A DNA stretch of 64,000 nucleotides, from contig OZ059899.1 in assembly GCA_964057225.1 (NCBI GenBank), forward strand, positions 6,944,001 through 7,008,000. Reading direction: 5' to 3'. This document shows, one piece after another, positions 1 to 12,599 of the stretch; the stretch's first letter is position 1; the number at the start of each line of letters is the position of its first letter. This DNA is from Auanema rhodensis. Taxonomy: Eukaryota > Nematoda > Chromadorea > Rhabditida > Rhabditidae. A program made the position numbers and the translations under genes. The notes beneath the pieces are model-generated. The model was not told the DNA's origin and ran no database searches. It saw only the letters and a list, made by a program, of their open reading frames with translations.

Positions 1-207
1 ACGAACGACCAGATACTTTTCTTTCATTAAATCTGTAGTCCCTTTAGCACCTTGCGTTCTTTTCCATATATATTTTCAAATTTTTTTATCACGCTTTTGG
101 TATATCATTACTTTCAGATACTCTCAGGCTAGTCTTATCGAAATTGATAACGAATGAAACTAGCGATTATCCAAAATCAAAACGGTTGTTGATACCTTCA
201 CTGAAGA

Positions 208-2225
208 ATGCCGGCCGACGTAGCACCGGGAACAACTTACATACCTACGGTTAGTTTCAAATTATTTTATTCTTTATAATCGTATTTAAGGTTGGCCTTT
301 TGTATATTTTCAATCTTATTGTCGGCACAGGAGCTTTAGCTCTTCCAAAAGCATTTCAAACAGCTGGTTGGGGTCTTAGTATAGTTGTTCTAGCTGTTTC
401 TGCTCTTATCAGGTCAGTTTTTTTTTGTGTGCAATCAGTTGTTTTTCTTTTCAGTTATGTAGCCGCTACGTTCGTTATAGAGGCACTTTCTGTTGCTAAT
501 GCAGTTCATGCTAAAACTACTCGTCGAACATCTACAACAGAATATGATGGTAAAATCCTCTTTTTCAGTTTTAGTTTTACTACATAGCATGTGTTCTAGA
601 TGTTGCTGTCAGTGAAGGAGGTCCATCATCATTTGAAATTACTCAACGTTTTGAAGTGGTAAGTAATTGATATATTATTAGATATTTAATATTTAACACA
701 CAGAGCCAAATGGCTACTATGTTCCTTGGATCAAAAGCAATTTTTTTCTCCCACTTATTCATGAATATATATTTGTTTGGAGATCTTGCTATTTATTCAA
801 CCACCGTACCAAAATCAACTATGAATGTAATTTGGTAATTGATGAATAGATGTGATGTTTCTTAGTTTCTGTCTCATTTTTAGCTCTAGTTTTAATGCCT
901 CCAGTGTTCTACCATCGGATCCATGCAGAGAAAACTGGCCTTTATTTTTTTCCAGAATGATGGGTTTGGTTAATTAATATATTCAAGATTTTAATATATT
1001 TTTTAGTTTATCGGGTTTGTGTATTTCTTTTCATAGCTGTGTGCACCCCAATGGTGTTGGTGGGGATTACTAAAACGAAATATCTTCAACTTGCAACCAC
1101 TTTATCACGCTGGTCCGGTAAGTTCAATTTGAAAGTTTTTCGTGTACTTCATATTTTATAGCATTCATATTAATGATTTTTCTGGCCACTACTCAATTGA
1201 TCAACGATGGTCCTGCTGGAAATCCTCCTGCTGCAAATGTTCACGGGTTTGGTTCGTTATTCGGATGCGCTGTGTATGCTTTTATGTGCCATCACAGTCT
1301 TCCCGGTTTGGTCACTCCAATGAGGTTTAATTTAGAGTTAGATTAAAATGAATAATTATTTTATTTACTAGCTCAAAAGCAGGCCTGTTTGGTAGACTCA
1401 GTATGATCTATATGATTGTTCTCATGTTTTATTTCACTTTATCTATTACTGGTGCTTTTACCTTCGAGCATGTGCAGGTTTGTTAAATTCGCATTGCATA
1501 ACGGATATCATGTTCTTGCAGGATATTTATACTCTTAATTTCTGGCATGATGATTATTCTTCTGCTTTATATTTCTTTATCGATTACTTCCTTGCATTTT
1601 TCCCTGTTTTCACACTTACTACTAATTATCCCATCGTAGCTATAACTTTAATTAATAATGTTAAAGTTCTGAAAGATATACTTTATCCTCAAGGAAGTGG
1701 AAGGTAGTTCAATTTTATTTTATTTCATTTTAATTATTTATTTTAGTACCTTATCAGAAGAAGAAACATTGTTATCTGATGATGATGAAATTGCACCAAG
1801 ACCTAGAAGCTCTAGTTTGCGTTCTGAAACTGTAAACCTTGTTTTTTTGTTGAATTTTCATTTTTTTTTTCAGAGAACTCCATCAGATATATTAATTCCG
1901 ATTATAGTAATTGGTGCTCCTACTTTAATAAGTTTAGCGACTGATAATGTACTTCTTTTAGCTGCTGCTACCGGTAGTTATCCAGGTATGGTGAAGCAAA
2001 AAATTTATATCATTCCTTTTAAATTTAGGTGTTGGTGTACAATTCGTTATTCCATGTTTGCTGGTCATCAGTGCACGTAAAATAGCTAAATCCCAATTAA
2101 ATTTTCCTGTTCCAAAGAAAAACGCTAGCCCATTCCAATCAGATGCTTGGCCCTTTTTCATATTTTTATGGGCTCTTTTATCAATCGTCATGGTTACTTT
2201 AAATATTCTCGGTGTGCAGTTTTAA
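208..2225 (+). CDS. TMEM104: TMEM104-like multi-pass membrane transporter
   Basis: Multi-exon gene of about ten exons with introns of 40-50 bp. The start is the ATG at 208; the first exon encodes 14 residues and splices to an exon carrying IFNLIVGTGALALPKAF, the hallmark first transmembrane helix of the TMEM104 branch of the amino acid/auxin permease superfamily, followed by FVIEALSVANA. Later exons add hydrophobic helices, an acidic loop (SEEETLLSDDDE) and a C-terminal pair of helices ending ILGVQF-stop. TMEM104 proteins are predicted solute transporters with about ten helices; the substrate is not established and cannot be read from the sequence. The ATG follows CACTGAAG-A, a possible trans-splice acceptor. 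The gene is tail-to-tail with the minus-strand TIMM29 gene, about 240 bp away. Family assignment is strong; exact exon edges are by eye. Confidence 0.88.
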
Positions 2226-2463
2226 TATTTCGGGTCTTCCTAAAGCATTTTTGCTAAGATTCTCTCTTTATAGTTTTTATCGAGCATTTCATTATACTAA
2301 ATTTGCAATTCAGTTCTTGTTTTAGATTATGCGTAGGTTATATTAAACGGATACTAGTCAATATGTGATTGTTTACTTTTGTGATAATTGTTTTTTTTTT
2401 GAAAGCAATAACAATTTTAACAAAAAAAATAAAAAGATCCTAAACAATTCTACTTTCTTAAAT

Positions 2464-3143
2464 TTACTCAGCTAATTCTTGAAACTCATTTGAATTTACA
2501 TCGTGATCAATAAAACTATTTGTCAGATGATGCCATTTTCCTAAGTAGCCAATATCAACGATATTCTCATATAACTCCTCCCAAGGCCACTTCTTCAAGT
2601 TTGAGTCTTGGGAAGAATGAATTCTTATCTAAATCAACAAGATAATAACGCATAATTAAATTAAGCTTACTGTATTATCATGCTTGCTTCTCACAAGAAG
2701 AGAAAAAAACCAAATGTCATAATAATGTAAACGATTTTGGCATAAAAGGAGGGATCTGTAGTCTAACTCTTTGTCTAAAAGTTTTAGTTTAATAATGATA
2801 CAGCATTAAATTTCTCACCTGTTACTGAATTATGTTCGGAGTTAGGAATTAGTACCATCTGCTGACGTTTTAGGCGTAATTCATTCATTGTGTCTTCGAA
2901 AGTTGGGTTTGTCTTATATGCATAATATAGTCCACCTAATATTGAACCAACAAAAACTAAAATTCGAAATTATAAAGCGAGAAAACGTTATACAAGGAAA
3001 CCTGTTTTATGTGGCTTATTTTTAGCTTCTTTCGCTGTATCTACTACTACCATTTTATAATCCCGAGCCATATCTTTCATGAATTCCATCATTTTTTGAC
3101 CTTGTCTTCGGAAAAACCCAACTTTCGTGGCAGAAACTGCCAT
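2464..3143 (-). CDS. TIMM29: TIMM29-like subunit of the mitochondrial TIM22 carrier translocase
   Basis: Five exons on the minus strand. The N-terminus (MAVSATKVGFF then a basic stretch RRQGQK) is followed by one membrane segment (VGSILGGLYYAY) and a soluble domain ending with a block around VDIGYLGKWHHL and a final acidic tail. That block matches the human TIMM29 block with conserved D-x-G-x-x-G-x-W and a following D-x-N-x-x-E-F. TIMM29 is a metazoan inner-membrane protein needed for assembly of the TIM22 complex, which inserts carrier proteins. An unpaired acceptor (GTGTTCAG) lies 6 bp before the ATG, and the MPDU1 stop is only 187 bp upstream on the same strand, so the two may be co-transcribed. 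Proteins of this family are weakly conserved, so the call rests on the C-terminal block and the single membrane segment. Confidence 0.75.
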
Positions 3144-3329
3144 TTTGTTCTGAACACGAATAAGAAGAGCCCTGGTAATTTTATAAAAGATAATCGTTGA
3201 GTCAGTATCAAACTGAATATAGAAAAAAAGCTCATTTGATGTATAGATTATAATTTACCACGTTACAACATTAAAAGTTTCCCGAATAACGAATAAATAA
3301 CATAAGAAGTAGCATTATTATCACATTGT

Positions 3330-4495
3330 TTAGCTCATCTTCTTTCTCTTATCTGCATTCCAGTACAAGAAGAATTGAGCGAATATTAAAGCATTCAAAA
3401 CAGCAGCAGATCCATATGATACAATCAAAAGATTATCACCAGTATCTTGAACGGAAGTAAAAACTCTAGCAATGGTTCCTGAAATTAAGATAAATAGATA
3501 ATACATACAAAAGGGTATTACCAGCAAATTGGAGGAAAACGGATATCAGTGAAAGTTGGCCAGTGCTTTGATCTTTATAATTCTGATAGGCTTGAATGGT
3601 CTAAAATCCAAAATGAGAAAATTCTAAACATAAATTTCACCTTAGAAACAAAAACTATCGGGATGCCAGCGGCTTGAATACCAATAAGCACTGGAAGGGG
3701 AATATAATTTCCAATAACAGCAAATGTAAGAGCCCAACTAAATAGTATAAATCATCCATTGGCATAATAATATAGCATATAACTAACTATCTTAAGCATA
3801 AGTTAAAAGAGTGTTTCAAATAAATATAGATCAATTAAAAACTATGTTTAAGAAATTTCAAAAATCATCTTATCGATTAAATGAATTTTGTAACAAATAT
3901 GACTAATAATTTCTAAAAATAAATGTAAATATACCTCAAAGCTAAAAATGAGAAAGCATAGGCACTAGCATCTGAATAATATAGGATTTGCATAATGACA
4001 ATAACCAGTTGAATAGAAACAAAAAATGCATCTCCCCATTGACTGAAAAGACAAAATAGGTTTAAAGTATTTATTCTATTATAATTTTCTAAATATTAAA
4101 AGTCACCTAAACACAAATCCCTTACTGTAGCTGTAGGCAGCAGTACCAAAAGCTCCTACTAATGCTAAGAGCTGGGAAAAAAGTGAAATGCCCTAATTTA
4201 GTTAATTATGAAGAATTAATAGTGGAAATAAAACCTTAGCACTCTTGGAATGATAAATCTTAAGAATCTGAGGAACAAACAACAAAATTGAACCAGCTAC
4301 AACTCCTAATCCCAACAACCTGCTAAGAACCATTGAAGGGCATTTTGCTAAAATACAAATCGTCAATCGGATAAAAATGTATAACAACTTACGATGAAAA
4401 ACGTTAAACTTTATCAACAACTCTTCGAAGCAATTATCAGGGAATACAAATAGTATTGCTTTCTCTACATGCTTTTTTAACAGTTCAACAGCCAT
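3330..4495 (-). CDS. MPDU1: MPDU1 (Lec35) mannose-P-dolichol utilization protein, PQ-loop family
   Basis: Multi-exon gene starting MAVELLKKHVEKAILFV. Recognisable blocks in order: C-F-E-x-L at the lumenal N-terminus, GLGVVAGSILLFVPQILKI with the first PQ-loop (VPQ), SKSAKG, then several helices, VSKTIQAYQNYKDQSTGQLS with the second repeat, and FAGTIARVFTSVQDTGD near the end. These are typical of MPDU1, an ER membrane protein of seven helices required for use of mannose- and glucose-phosphate-dolichol in N-glycan, GPI-anchor and C-mannose pathways. The C-terminus ends in a lysine-rich tail (ADKRKKMS). The ATG is preceded by TTCTGATTCAG-G, a candidate trans-splice acceptor. TIMM29 follows 187 bp downstream on the same strand. 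Confidence 0.92.
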
Positions 4496-5989
4496 CCTGA
4501 ATCAGAAGTTAAAAAACCAATATACTATATTATCATATAAAGACACGTTAGCAACAATAAATGAGAATTATTTGGCATTTCGCCAACATGATAAGACTGT
4601 GGAACGCAGTCGCACACGTACTGCAGCCAAACATAATTGAGCCAAAGTTATAAATTTGAATTGAAGGCTTTTAGGTTTATTTATTGGAGGTATCAATCTT
4701 GGCTAGGAATAAATATCAATCTTATCATTTAAATTATTTTGTAGAAAATTCGAGAACAGATAGATCCATTGATGCTCAACGCTCTGTAGAATTAGATACA
4801 GCAAAAAGTAATAATATCACAATAATTAAGACAAATTGGAATAAAAGAGGAATTTTAATTGCAGGTTAATTTTGTGTTTCTTTAATAAACCATTATTCCA
4901 TTCAATAGTCTACGACAAATTTGAACTAACGGAATATTGCACATCTAATTCCAAAGAAATTGAGTAGTTTCAACTTATTTGTTTATTATTAGCTCACACG
5001 ACTATTCAAGCCTTTATTTTATATTCAAAATGGTAGAAATATAATGGCATACACTCACTATTAAACAAATAACCTCATCTTTAGAAAATTTGAATTTGTA
5101 CACAATACAAATTGCATGTAACAAGGTAAGATTATTGACATAGTATTCAAGAGTTTTGATTGCATTTATTAAAATTATAAAATAAATACATCAAATGATT
5201 AAACATTAAAAAATATAAAAATTCAAATGAAAACATTTTATTAATACATTTGTACATTTTTTTCAAATGGTTGATTGCAAATGACAATAATTACAATATT
5301 TTATGTATAAAACTTTTAAAGCTTATAAAAATTGGACAGAACAATTCTCTAAGTTTTCTATATTAATGAAAACTACCATACAAATCAAACTTGCAAGTTA
5401 CAAAAAGCAAGATGTACAGTCTACAGGAATGTCTTAGAAACATAACCCGTTACAATTTCCAACTTTGTTCCATATTTTCTACTTGGAACCAAAGCTTATA
5501 TATATTCAGGTGTGTACAGTACGTTATCTACACAAAAAGAAAAAGAAAATATTTTTTAATAAAAGCTCACTATAAAAGTTTCATAGTATTCTCAAGATTT
5601 GCAAAAAATGAACAGATGTTTTAACAACTACTGAGATGTGTACGGGATAATACTTGTATCTGTATTGCTTTTTAATTAAAAGTAAAAGTCTTTGAATTGA
5701 AGCAAGATATAGCTTACCTTTGCTTCAATTAACCAACATTTATTTAGATCAATGCGAGAGAAGGATAATATTCCAGATACAGGCAATAGTATTAGTTTAC
5801 GGCAATTTAAAAAAAAAGTTTAAAATTATCGGAATGAGTGGGGGAAATCTAATCTCAAGAATTAAAAAAGGCAAAATATTACTAATTGTGGTTTATATTT
5901 TAAAAAACAAAATGAATTTTTCAAGCGTTTATTTAGTTTATTATGGGGAGTGAGCACATTAGCAAAAAACGTATGTACACACCTTATAT

Positions 5990-6055
<66 letters not shown>

Positions 6056-6237
6056 AGAGCTAATCTATCTATTTGGACTAGAAATCTAGAATGGCTAGAA
6101 GCTATAGCCAAGCAGCAAAATATTTAAACATGAGACTAAATGAGCACCTAGTGTAATAATATATCAAGTTAAGCATGTAAAAAAAAAACAAAAAAAAAAC
6201 AAAAAATTAAATTAAAGTGAATACTAACCCACTGCAA
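4496..6237. other. AT-rich intergenic stretch without a supported gene
   Basis: Between the start of MPDU1 and the end of the TBC1D24-like gene. Short open frames on the plus strand here have AT-driven composition, no recognisable domain and no convincing splice context. The stretch contains a TA dinucleotide tract and A-rich runs just downstream of the TBC1D24 stop codon. Confidence 0.6.
5985..6052. repeat. (TA)n microsatellite
   Basis: An uninterrupted TA dinucleotide tract of about 50 bp, preceded by short TACA units. It lies in the spacer downstream of the TBC1D24-like gene. Confidence 0.95.
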
Positions 6238-9200
6238 TTATGAACCCGTGGAAACTCCAAACACTTCTAATTGGTCAATGAAAAATGTTCTTTCTTCCAC
6301 AAGAGCTGGACTATCAAATGTTGTGGATGCAGAAGAAATTCCTTGAGTTAATTCGTCTACTATTCGGATAGCATCACCTCCGCCGGAACCAATCTAAAAT
6401 AGATTCTTATACTACTGGAAGTTCGATTTGAAAAGAGATTCATGGTAAATCTTATTTGACACTTTGAGAAAAAGATTGAACTCACCACGAGCATCCTATC
6501 ATTAGCAGCCATAAACATTTGAGGGCAAGAGTCAGCATGATCATTATTGTTTCCAACCCAGCCATATATTACCGGCTCATCTTCCGATTCCAATCTCCAA
6601 ACAAATGATTCTCCAGTTCCGAAATATCTAAAATTATTCAAACGACTCAAATGTTGAATTCAAAACGTAAGCTTACTTTGACTTGGTTCTTTCTCGTCGA
6701 TCATTCCGTTCGGCCCATGATGAACTACAATAGCCTCCAAAAACTTCTCCAGATAAAGTTCGTATTATCAACAGAGATTGATCAGCTTCATCAATTCTTT
6801 AAAAACATAAAAAATATAAAAATGTCTTTTCAAATGCAATACCTATGCCATAAATTAGTGAAACTGGCGCCATCGTCACTCAAACGGAAGAGTAGATTAG
6901 GTGTAATAAGTTGGAGTCGAAGAGGAAGATTAGTTATCAAAATTGCAGCTACTTCTGAAATTCAACAGTGAATGAAATATAAAAAAGAATAAAATATTCT
7001 ACCGCTATTTACTATATTGGACTCAAAGGCCCGTACGACAAGATCTCTAGTAGCTCTTCCTACTCGACTTCCTTTCTTCAAGGATTGCTGATGATTAACC
7101 TCATCTCGAAGCTAAAGAAAACTAATTAGCAAAAAGGAACAAAAATGTGATTACACCTTATCTTCAAATTCCTTTTGGAATAAAGAAATTTTCGAACTTT
7201 GCAAGTTGCGAATTCTGACACATGTTTCAATAAATGTTTCAGTGCTTAACTGAAAAAAAAAGAAAACATTAATAAACAGAACAAAATAATTTCTAACTTG
7301 TAACTGCTGAGCGGTTGTAGCAATTTCTCTTTTGACCAATTCAACACGTTCATCTTGCGATTTACCGGATAAATCTGTTGTATCGTGCTGAAAATATAAA
7401 AATTTTAAATAACAAGAATTAACACTACCTTGAAAGACTTCGACCAAATATATACAATCGCAATTCCTGCTCTGGTAATAAACTTATGTCCCTCTACAAG
7501 AAAACAGTCAATAACACGAACAACATGAGCCAAGGGTAGCCCTTGGAAAATCCAAGATAGCCAATCTCTTAACTAAAAAAAATTCGACTTTTAGAATTTC
7601 ATGAATATATTATACCGTTTCTGCCAAAACTTCATCGTTTGATGTGCCGCAGCGTCTCTTTAACAGTACATAAGATTGAGGTTTATGTTTTTTAAGCAAA
7701 GCCAAAATTGTATGAGCAGATGCCACCCATTCAACAGGAGACGTCATTAAGTAACCCTGAAACAGCAGAAACTAAAAAAGAGATAAGATAATCTTTCGAT
7801 AAACAATCATGCTTCATGCTATTTTTATAGAAATATTGTAGGAAAAGTCACCTTATGTGCTAATAATTGATGAATACAAGCAAAAACATCAGCATCCTCC
7901 AAATAGTGAAGCATAATAGCACATAACGGATAAAGAATCTTTAAAAAAAAATTATAAAATAATATTTACAATATTATTGTACCGGAGCAGAACTAATTTC
8001 GGGACGCATATTCTCTATGATTTTCAATAGCCTTAACAGCCGAATTGATCCTTGTTCATTCAAATCAAAGTTATTGATCACTACACCATCTTCACTGAGG
8101 AACTGGGGCTTGCTAGTTTTCTCTAAAATAAAGAAAGATTAGCTCGCTCGCTATTTTAATACCCTTCACACTAGGGTTAAGACTTTGCTATGTGCACGAC
8201 TAGAAGCTAGCTTGAAGCTTAATCAAACACGATAACACACAAACAACAGCCAGAAAGAAGCACGTTATGTGACAAATTCATTAAATACAGAGAGGTAAAA
8301 AACTTTTTTTGTTTACTTAATCAAGTAAAACTCGTACAATAAGAAACTCAACTTACTTCCACCTCTTAATAACTCTTCTAGTTGACCACGAAAAACAGAA
8401 CGACTGCTATCAAAGTCTTTGCCTTTACATAACTCTTTCCATAACTCTCTCCTAACTTCATGACGTGAAGGCCAGTCCGCTTTTCGAACAATTTTTTTTA
8501 CCTAAAAATTAATTCAGATTTAATGAACAATTAAAACAATAAAAATTTAGAAACTGCTTTTGTACTCAGTACATACGTCAGAGGAAAATAGATAATCTTG
8601 CCAGAAGTCATTAGCAAAAGAATCCTCAGAATAGCCTGAATCAGACGATGCTACATCAGAATCACAGCTCGACGAATGGTCAAACAGATGCACTCGACTG
8701 ATATCCATAGAAACTTCAAACCCAAATCTTACTATGATAGCATTAGAAAATCAATGAGACCTCTAAAGAAACAAGGCCAAGGTCCGGAAAGGATACAGAC
8801 TAGAAAGAGGACTGAACAGCGAGAAATGGAGATATATATGACAGCGCAAACCGTGTACGGTAAACAAATGAATTCAGAGTGGAGCACAAGAGGCGGAAGC
8901 TAGAATGAGGAGCAAATGCGAAAACCGGAAAGAACGAATGAACTTTTCAGGTCAAGAACGATACGGCAAATATACACAAGTTCCGTCAAGACTAGAATAC
9001 ATTGACGAAAATTTTAGAAGAAGAAACCTCAGAGAGAAAAATAGAAAAAGAGCAACTCGTAGGTTAACTTTAAAAGCTTATGACATATCATTTACTAATA
9101 TTATTTCAGGTTATCAAAATCAAGATTAAGGGACTAATTATTTGCATCTGAAGAATTTATTTATTGACTCAAACGACTAAATAATAAACAAGACCGCAAA

Positions 9201-10600
9201 TAACAAATATAACTATTGTAATATAAAATATTACAAGCTACTTTACAGTTAGGGTTGCAGAAATGAGAAGAAACTCATGACAACGAAAGAACCCAGCGTG
9301 TGCAACATGAACATCTGAATGAATTGCAAACAGAACTGAACTTATATTTGCCTAATAATAAAGAGGGCCCGAAATCGTATCTCTGTGTTTCATGCTTAAC
9401 CCATCTTGCACAACGTGAAAACTCACAAAATAGTATACTCTACACCAAAAATGGTATTTGCTATTCTCGATTTTGCTTCACGTCATGAGGAAACCTGTGA
9501 GTCAAGAAAAATCTTTGATCGTACAAATGACTATTCATCGTCAATATGTAAGTTGCAACCCAGAACATGTATACGAATTTTAGTGCGTAAGTAGAATCCC
9601 ACAAAATTTTCATAAACTATCAGATCACAAACCTTATCACTACGATTCAGCCGTAGATTTTCTTTTATTTCAGTAAGCCTGGATGGTAGGTCGGAAGCAG
9701 CCACTGCCAAATTACTGTTGCTACTGAAGGGAGGACCAGATTCCTAAAAAAAAAACATTTTATTAAGAAGCAGAAAAAAATATTCTCTCTGTGTAGCCGC
9801 ATGCTTATAAAAACGATAGTGGAACCGGAAAACTTACCATTTTTACAAAGTAAAACTCTTGAATAGATTTAGGAACAAAATTGAGTGAGAATTATTGAAA
9901 TTTAGAGAGCAAATGTAGTAGTAAAGCTTCAGAGGAAATCGTTGGGTCACAATCAATATCCTCCCGGCCTAAGAATGGATGGCAATAACCAGAAGCTGAG
10001 GGTTGCTATTACTAGATTCAAAATCGACTAAGCATAGTTAGTGGCAGATGGAAAGGTTTGCACGTTGTGAATATCTCATTATTGGCCATTCTTACACAAC
10101 CTTACTTTGTAAGAGCATCAGGTGGCAACCTAAGAAATTTACACAGAAAGAATATACAAAGTAAAGCCAACATTAGGATAATGAAAAGAATAAAAAAAAC
10201 ACCTTTTTTTCTTTTCTCGGTGCGAAGGATTCACGAGATTGCCGAGAGGAACGACTTGGCAACCGAATAGACCTTCTGATAGCGGCTGAAAGCCTCCTGA
10301 AACATCGGGAAATATGCCTCGAAAACAGAAAGTGGAATTTTGAAAAATATTTTCAAATTAATTTCAGTATATCAAACATAGTAAAATATGTAAATAAAAA
10401 TCTGTTTTCTTACTATATAAAGACATTAAGAATAAGCAAATTAAATTAAATCATTGATATAAAAATTACAGAACGTTGAAAGCAGAAAGTGCATAAACCT
10501 ACGCGAATGATCCGCCGCTTCTGGTATAACCTCTTTTAAAAATAGGTTCAGGGTTCTCGTCAAACGAGTCATCATCTTCAGCTGCCTCCAACGAATTCAT
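6238..10600 (-). CDS. TBC1D24: TBC1D24/Skywalker-like protein (TBC domain plus TLDc domain)
   Basis: The core, 6238-8708, encodes an N-terminal TBC domain and a C-terminal TLDc domain. TBC blocks: ADWPSRHEVRRELWKELC, a helix block ending IMLHYLEDADVFACI, LRDWLSWIFQGLPLAHVVRV, then CFLVEGHKFI. TLDc blocks: YFGTGESFVWRLE, MFMAANDRMLVV, a GGGDA loop and a terminal TFDSPAL...EVFGV. This order is specific to TBC1D24, which binds phosphoinositides and Rab/ARF proteins in synaptic vesicle traffic. I do not see the catalytic IxxDxxR motif of active RabGAPs, as in other TBC1D24 proteins. Three upstream exons (about 10503-10600, 10203-10313, 9633-9743) are mutually phase-compatible and encode a Ser/Arg-rich N-terminal region starting MNSLEAAEDDD; joining them to the core needs an intron of about 900 bp, unusually long here. 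An alternative start is the ATG at 8708. The upstream exons could be a separate gene. Confidence 0.78.
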
Positions 10601-11984
10601 TACGGCAAAAATTGGTGCCCTACCTGAAAATTATGTTTTCTCAAGTATAGTTATCACATTTAGTCATTAGGCAACTGTCTAATCTCATCTAGGACATCAA
10701 AAAGACAAGATATGCAAGATAAGCAACAAACAAGACATATGGATGAGCAGATACCATACATAATTTTTTTTAAAAATTAATTAAGTAAGAAATGAATTTT
10801 TGAAATTCATGAGTGTCTCATTCTTCCAAATGATCAATTCATAGAAACGCAGTAGTTACTGTCGCTTTCAATTTATTGATGATGATCACTTAAAGTGTGA
10901 CATAATTACCTTAACCGACAGTCCGGGCAAGTAGAACAAAAGTGGTAGCTAAAGTAAAAAAGCAATTAAGTAACACTAATTGAACCAAAATATCCTAAAA
11001 TTTGATCAGATCTAATTGGAAGATAACCTGATATTAAAACTTTGATAACATGAAAAGATGGGACAATTGATAATAATTTCATCTGCGCAGACAAGACCAA
11101 ATCAATAGGCCAAGAAAATATTCGGTTTCACGAGGAAATACGTACATCACAGTAGATGATAACCGTCGAATACAATGTACCACCAGTCATCTGGTTTCAA
11201 GCGAAAGAAAATGAGAGATACACTAGACACACACCAACTACTTCCTATATCACCCCACCAATCATAGACAGTCAAATTTTGTAAAAGAAAACGAAGAATA
11301 ACAATTGGCGATAATTTACGGACTACCTATCGATAAACTTATTCGAAACGTTGTCGTTGTTCTACAGATGGAACAAACCAAATTAATAATCTTTGTATGT
11401 AAATAAAAGTGCAATTCATGAGAATTAGTTTAAGAACAACCAAATTATAGAAGCATGTTAAATCAGCATTGGATATTTCATATATTACCTAGATAAACTT
11501 ACATCCAAAAATTAAAAATTGTCAAATTTATATAGATATATATAGTGAATATTTTTTTTTAATTGTAGAACAGCTATTTGGAATCAAATATAATTAAACA
11601 AAAAATAGAAAAGAAAAATAATAAAAATGCATAATGTTGAAACAAAAAATATAAATAGTAAGCTTTCTTATGATAAGATAAAAGAACTGTTACCTCAAAA
11701 AACGGGATCCTTCAAATATATACAAGCAAGCATTGAAGCATTATGTTAGAGGAAACAGAATTTTAACCTATAAACATTGAATCAATGTTTATATTTAGCA
11801 TTTTAAATTGCATCTGGTAGTACAGTACGGGATTACGTCGTGTGTTTAGAAATAAGATACGCAAAATACAAGCTAATAGGTTATTTTTATTCAAACGCTA
11901 CTTTAAGATACTAAGCTAAAATAAAATTTTTATTTGTTTCGATGTATTACTTAAGGAAATATGAAAAATAATTGAAAGTTTTAG
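10601..11984. other. Intergenic stretch, no supported gene
   Basis: About 1.4 kb between the divergent TBC1D24-like gene and the PDRG1-TRAPPC4-LAMTOR4 cluster. No frame shows coding character over more than a few tens of codons, and I recognise no RNA gene. It presumably holds the promoters for both directions. An unpaired acceptor-like TTTTCAG sits about 24 bp before the ATG at 10600. Confidence 0.55.
11979..11984 (+). promoter_or_regulatory. Candidate SL trans-splice acceptor of PDRG1
   Basis: TTTTAG immediately abuts the ATG at 11985, with no donor or coding exon in phase upstream. This is the arrangement expected for spliced-leader addition. Confidence 0.5.
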
Positions 11985-12474
11985 ATGACGGATATTGAAT
12001 CAACTTCTACTGAAGGTATTACAGATACCGTAGACAAGTTAATTCAGGTACAAGCCACGGCTTCAAGGTATTCCACTCCGACAAAGAAATGGTGTTTTAA
12101 TAGTTTTTAGAGTTCAGAATCAAAAACGAGCTCTTATTAACCTGGACGAACGTAGACAAAAATTAAGAGAAGCTGAAGGAATGTTAAGGAAAAGTAAATT
12201 GCAGGTATACGCCATATTTTTCATTGGGAAGTGTTTTGTTGTTCTTTAGGGTCCCAATACATGGGTTTGCCTAGGCCCAACCACTTTCATACAATTTCCC
12301 ACGGACACTGCAGCCGGTTTTCTTTCAAAGGATCGAAATGTTGTAGAAGATGCTATATCGGAGACGCAAAAAGACGTTCATAAAAGTATAAATGAGCTTC
12401 TAAGTTTAGAAGGTGGAAAAACGTTAGCAGAGCGCGGGTTTGATCTTGAGTCCATAACTTCTGCTAAAAATTGA
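11985..12474 (+). CDS. PDRG1: PDRG1-like prefoldin-family subunit
   Basis: Three exons with two short introns. The protein is about 130 residues: an acidic N-terminus, a helix with ALINLDERRQKLREAEG, a turn with TWVCLGPTTFIQFPTDTAAGF, and a second helix ending LLSLEGGKTLAERGFDL. This is the beta-type prefoldin layout (helix, beta hairpin, helix), and the spacing and LDxRRQ...GF(D/N)L landmarks match PDRG1, a component of the R2TP/prefoldin-like (PAQosome) co-chaperone complex that assembles RNA polymerases and related complexes. It is the first gene of a tight same-strand cluster; the TRAPPC4 ATG lies 125 bp downstream. Another prefoldin-like protein is possible but less likely. Confidence 0.78.
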
Positions 12475-12592
12475 ATTGTTATATAGTTGTTATTAAATTT
12501 TTTTGTTATATTCTTGTTTTCTAAATCAAGATTCCGTTCATTTTATATCGTTGTTGTATTTTCGTTCATTAGAATCTTTTTGTTACGTTTGC

Positions 12593-12598
12593 TTTTAG
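12593..12598 (+). promoter_or_regulatory. Candidate SL trans-splice acceptor of TRAPPC4
   Basis: TTTTAG one base before the ATG at 12600, within the 125-bp gap after PDRG1. An internal operon gene would need such a site. Confidence 0.5.
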
Positions 12599-12599
12599 A

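Noticed and set aside
8676-9129. Two consecutive plus-strand open frames rich in Arg/Lys/Glu
   Set aside because: The first is antisense to the 5' part of the TBC1D24 core (SSDSGYSEDSFANDFW), and neither has a domain or splice context. They are weak candidates only.
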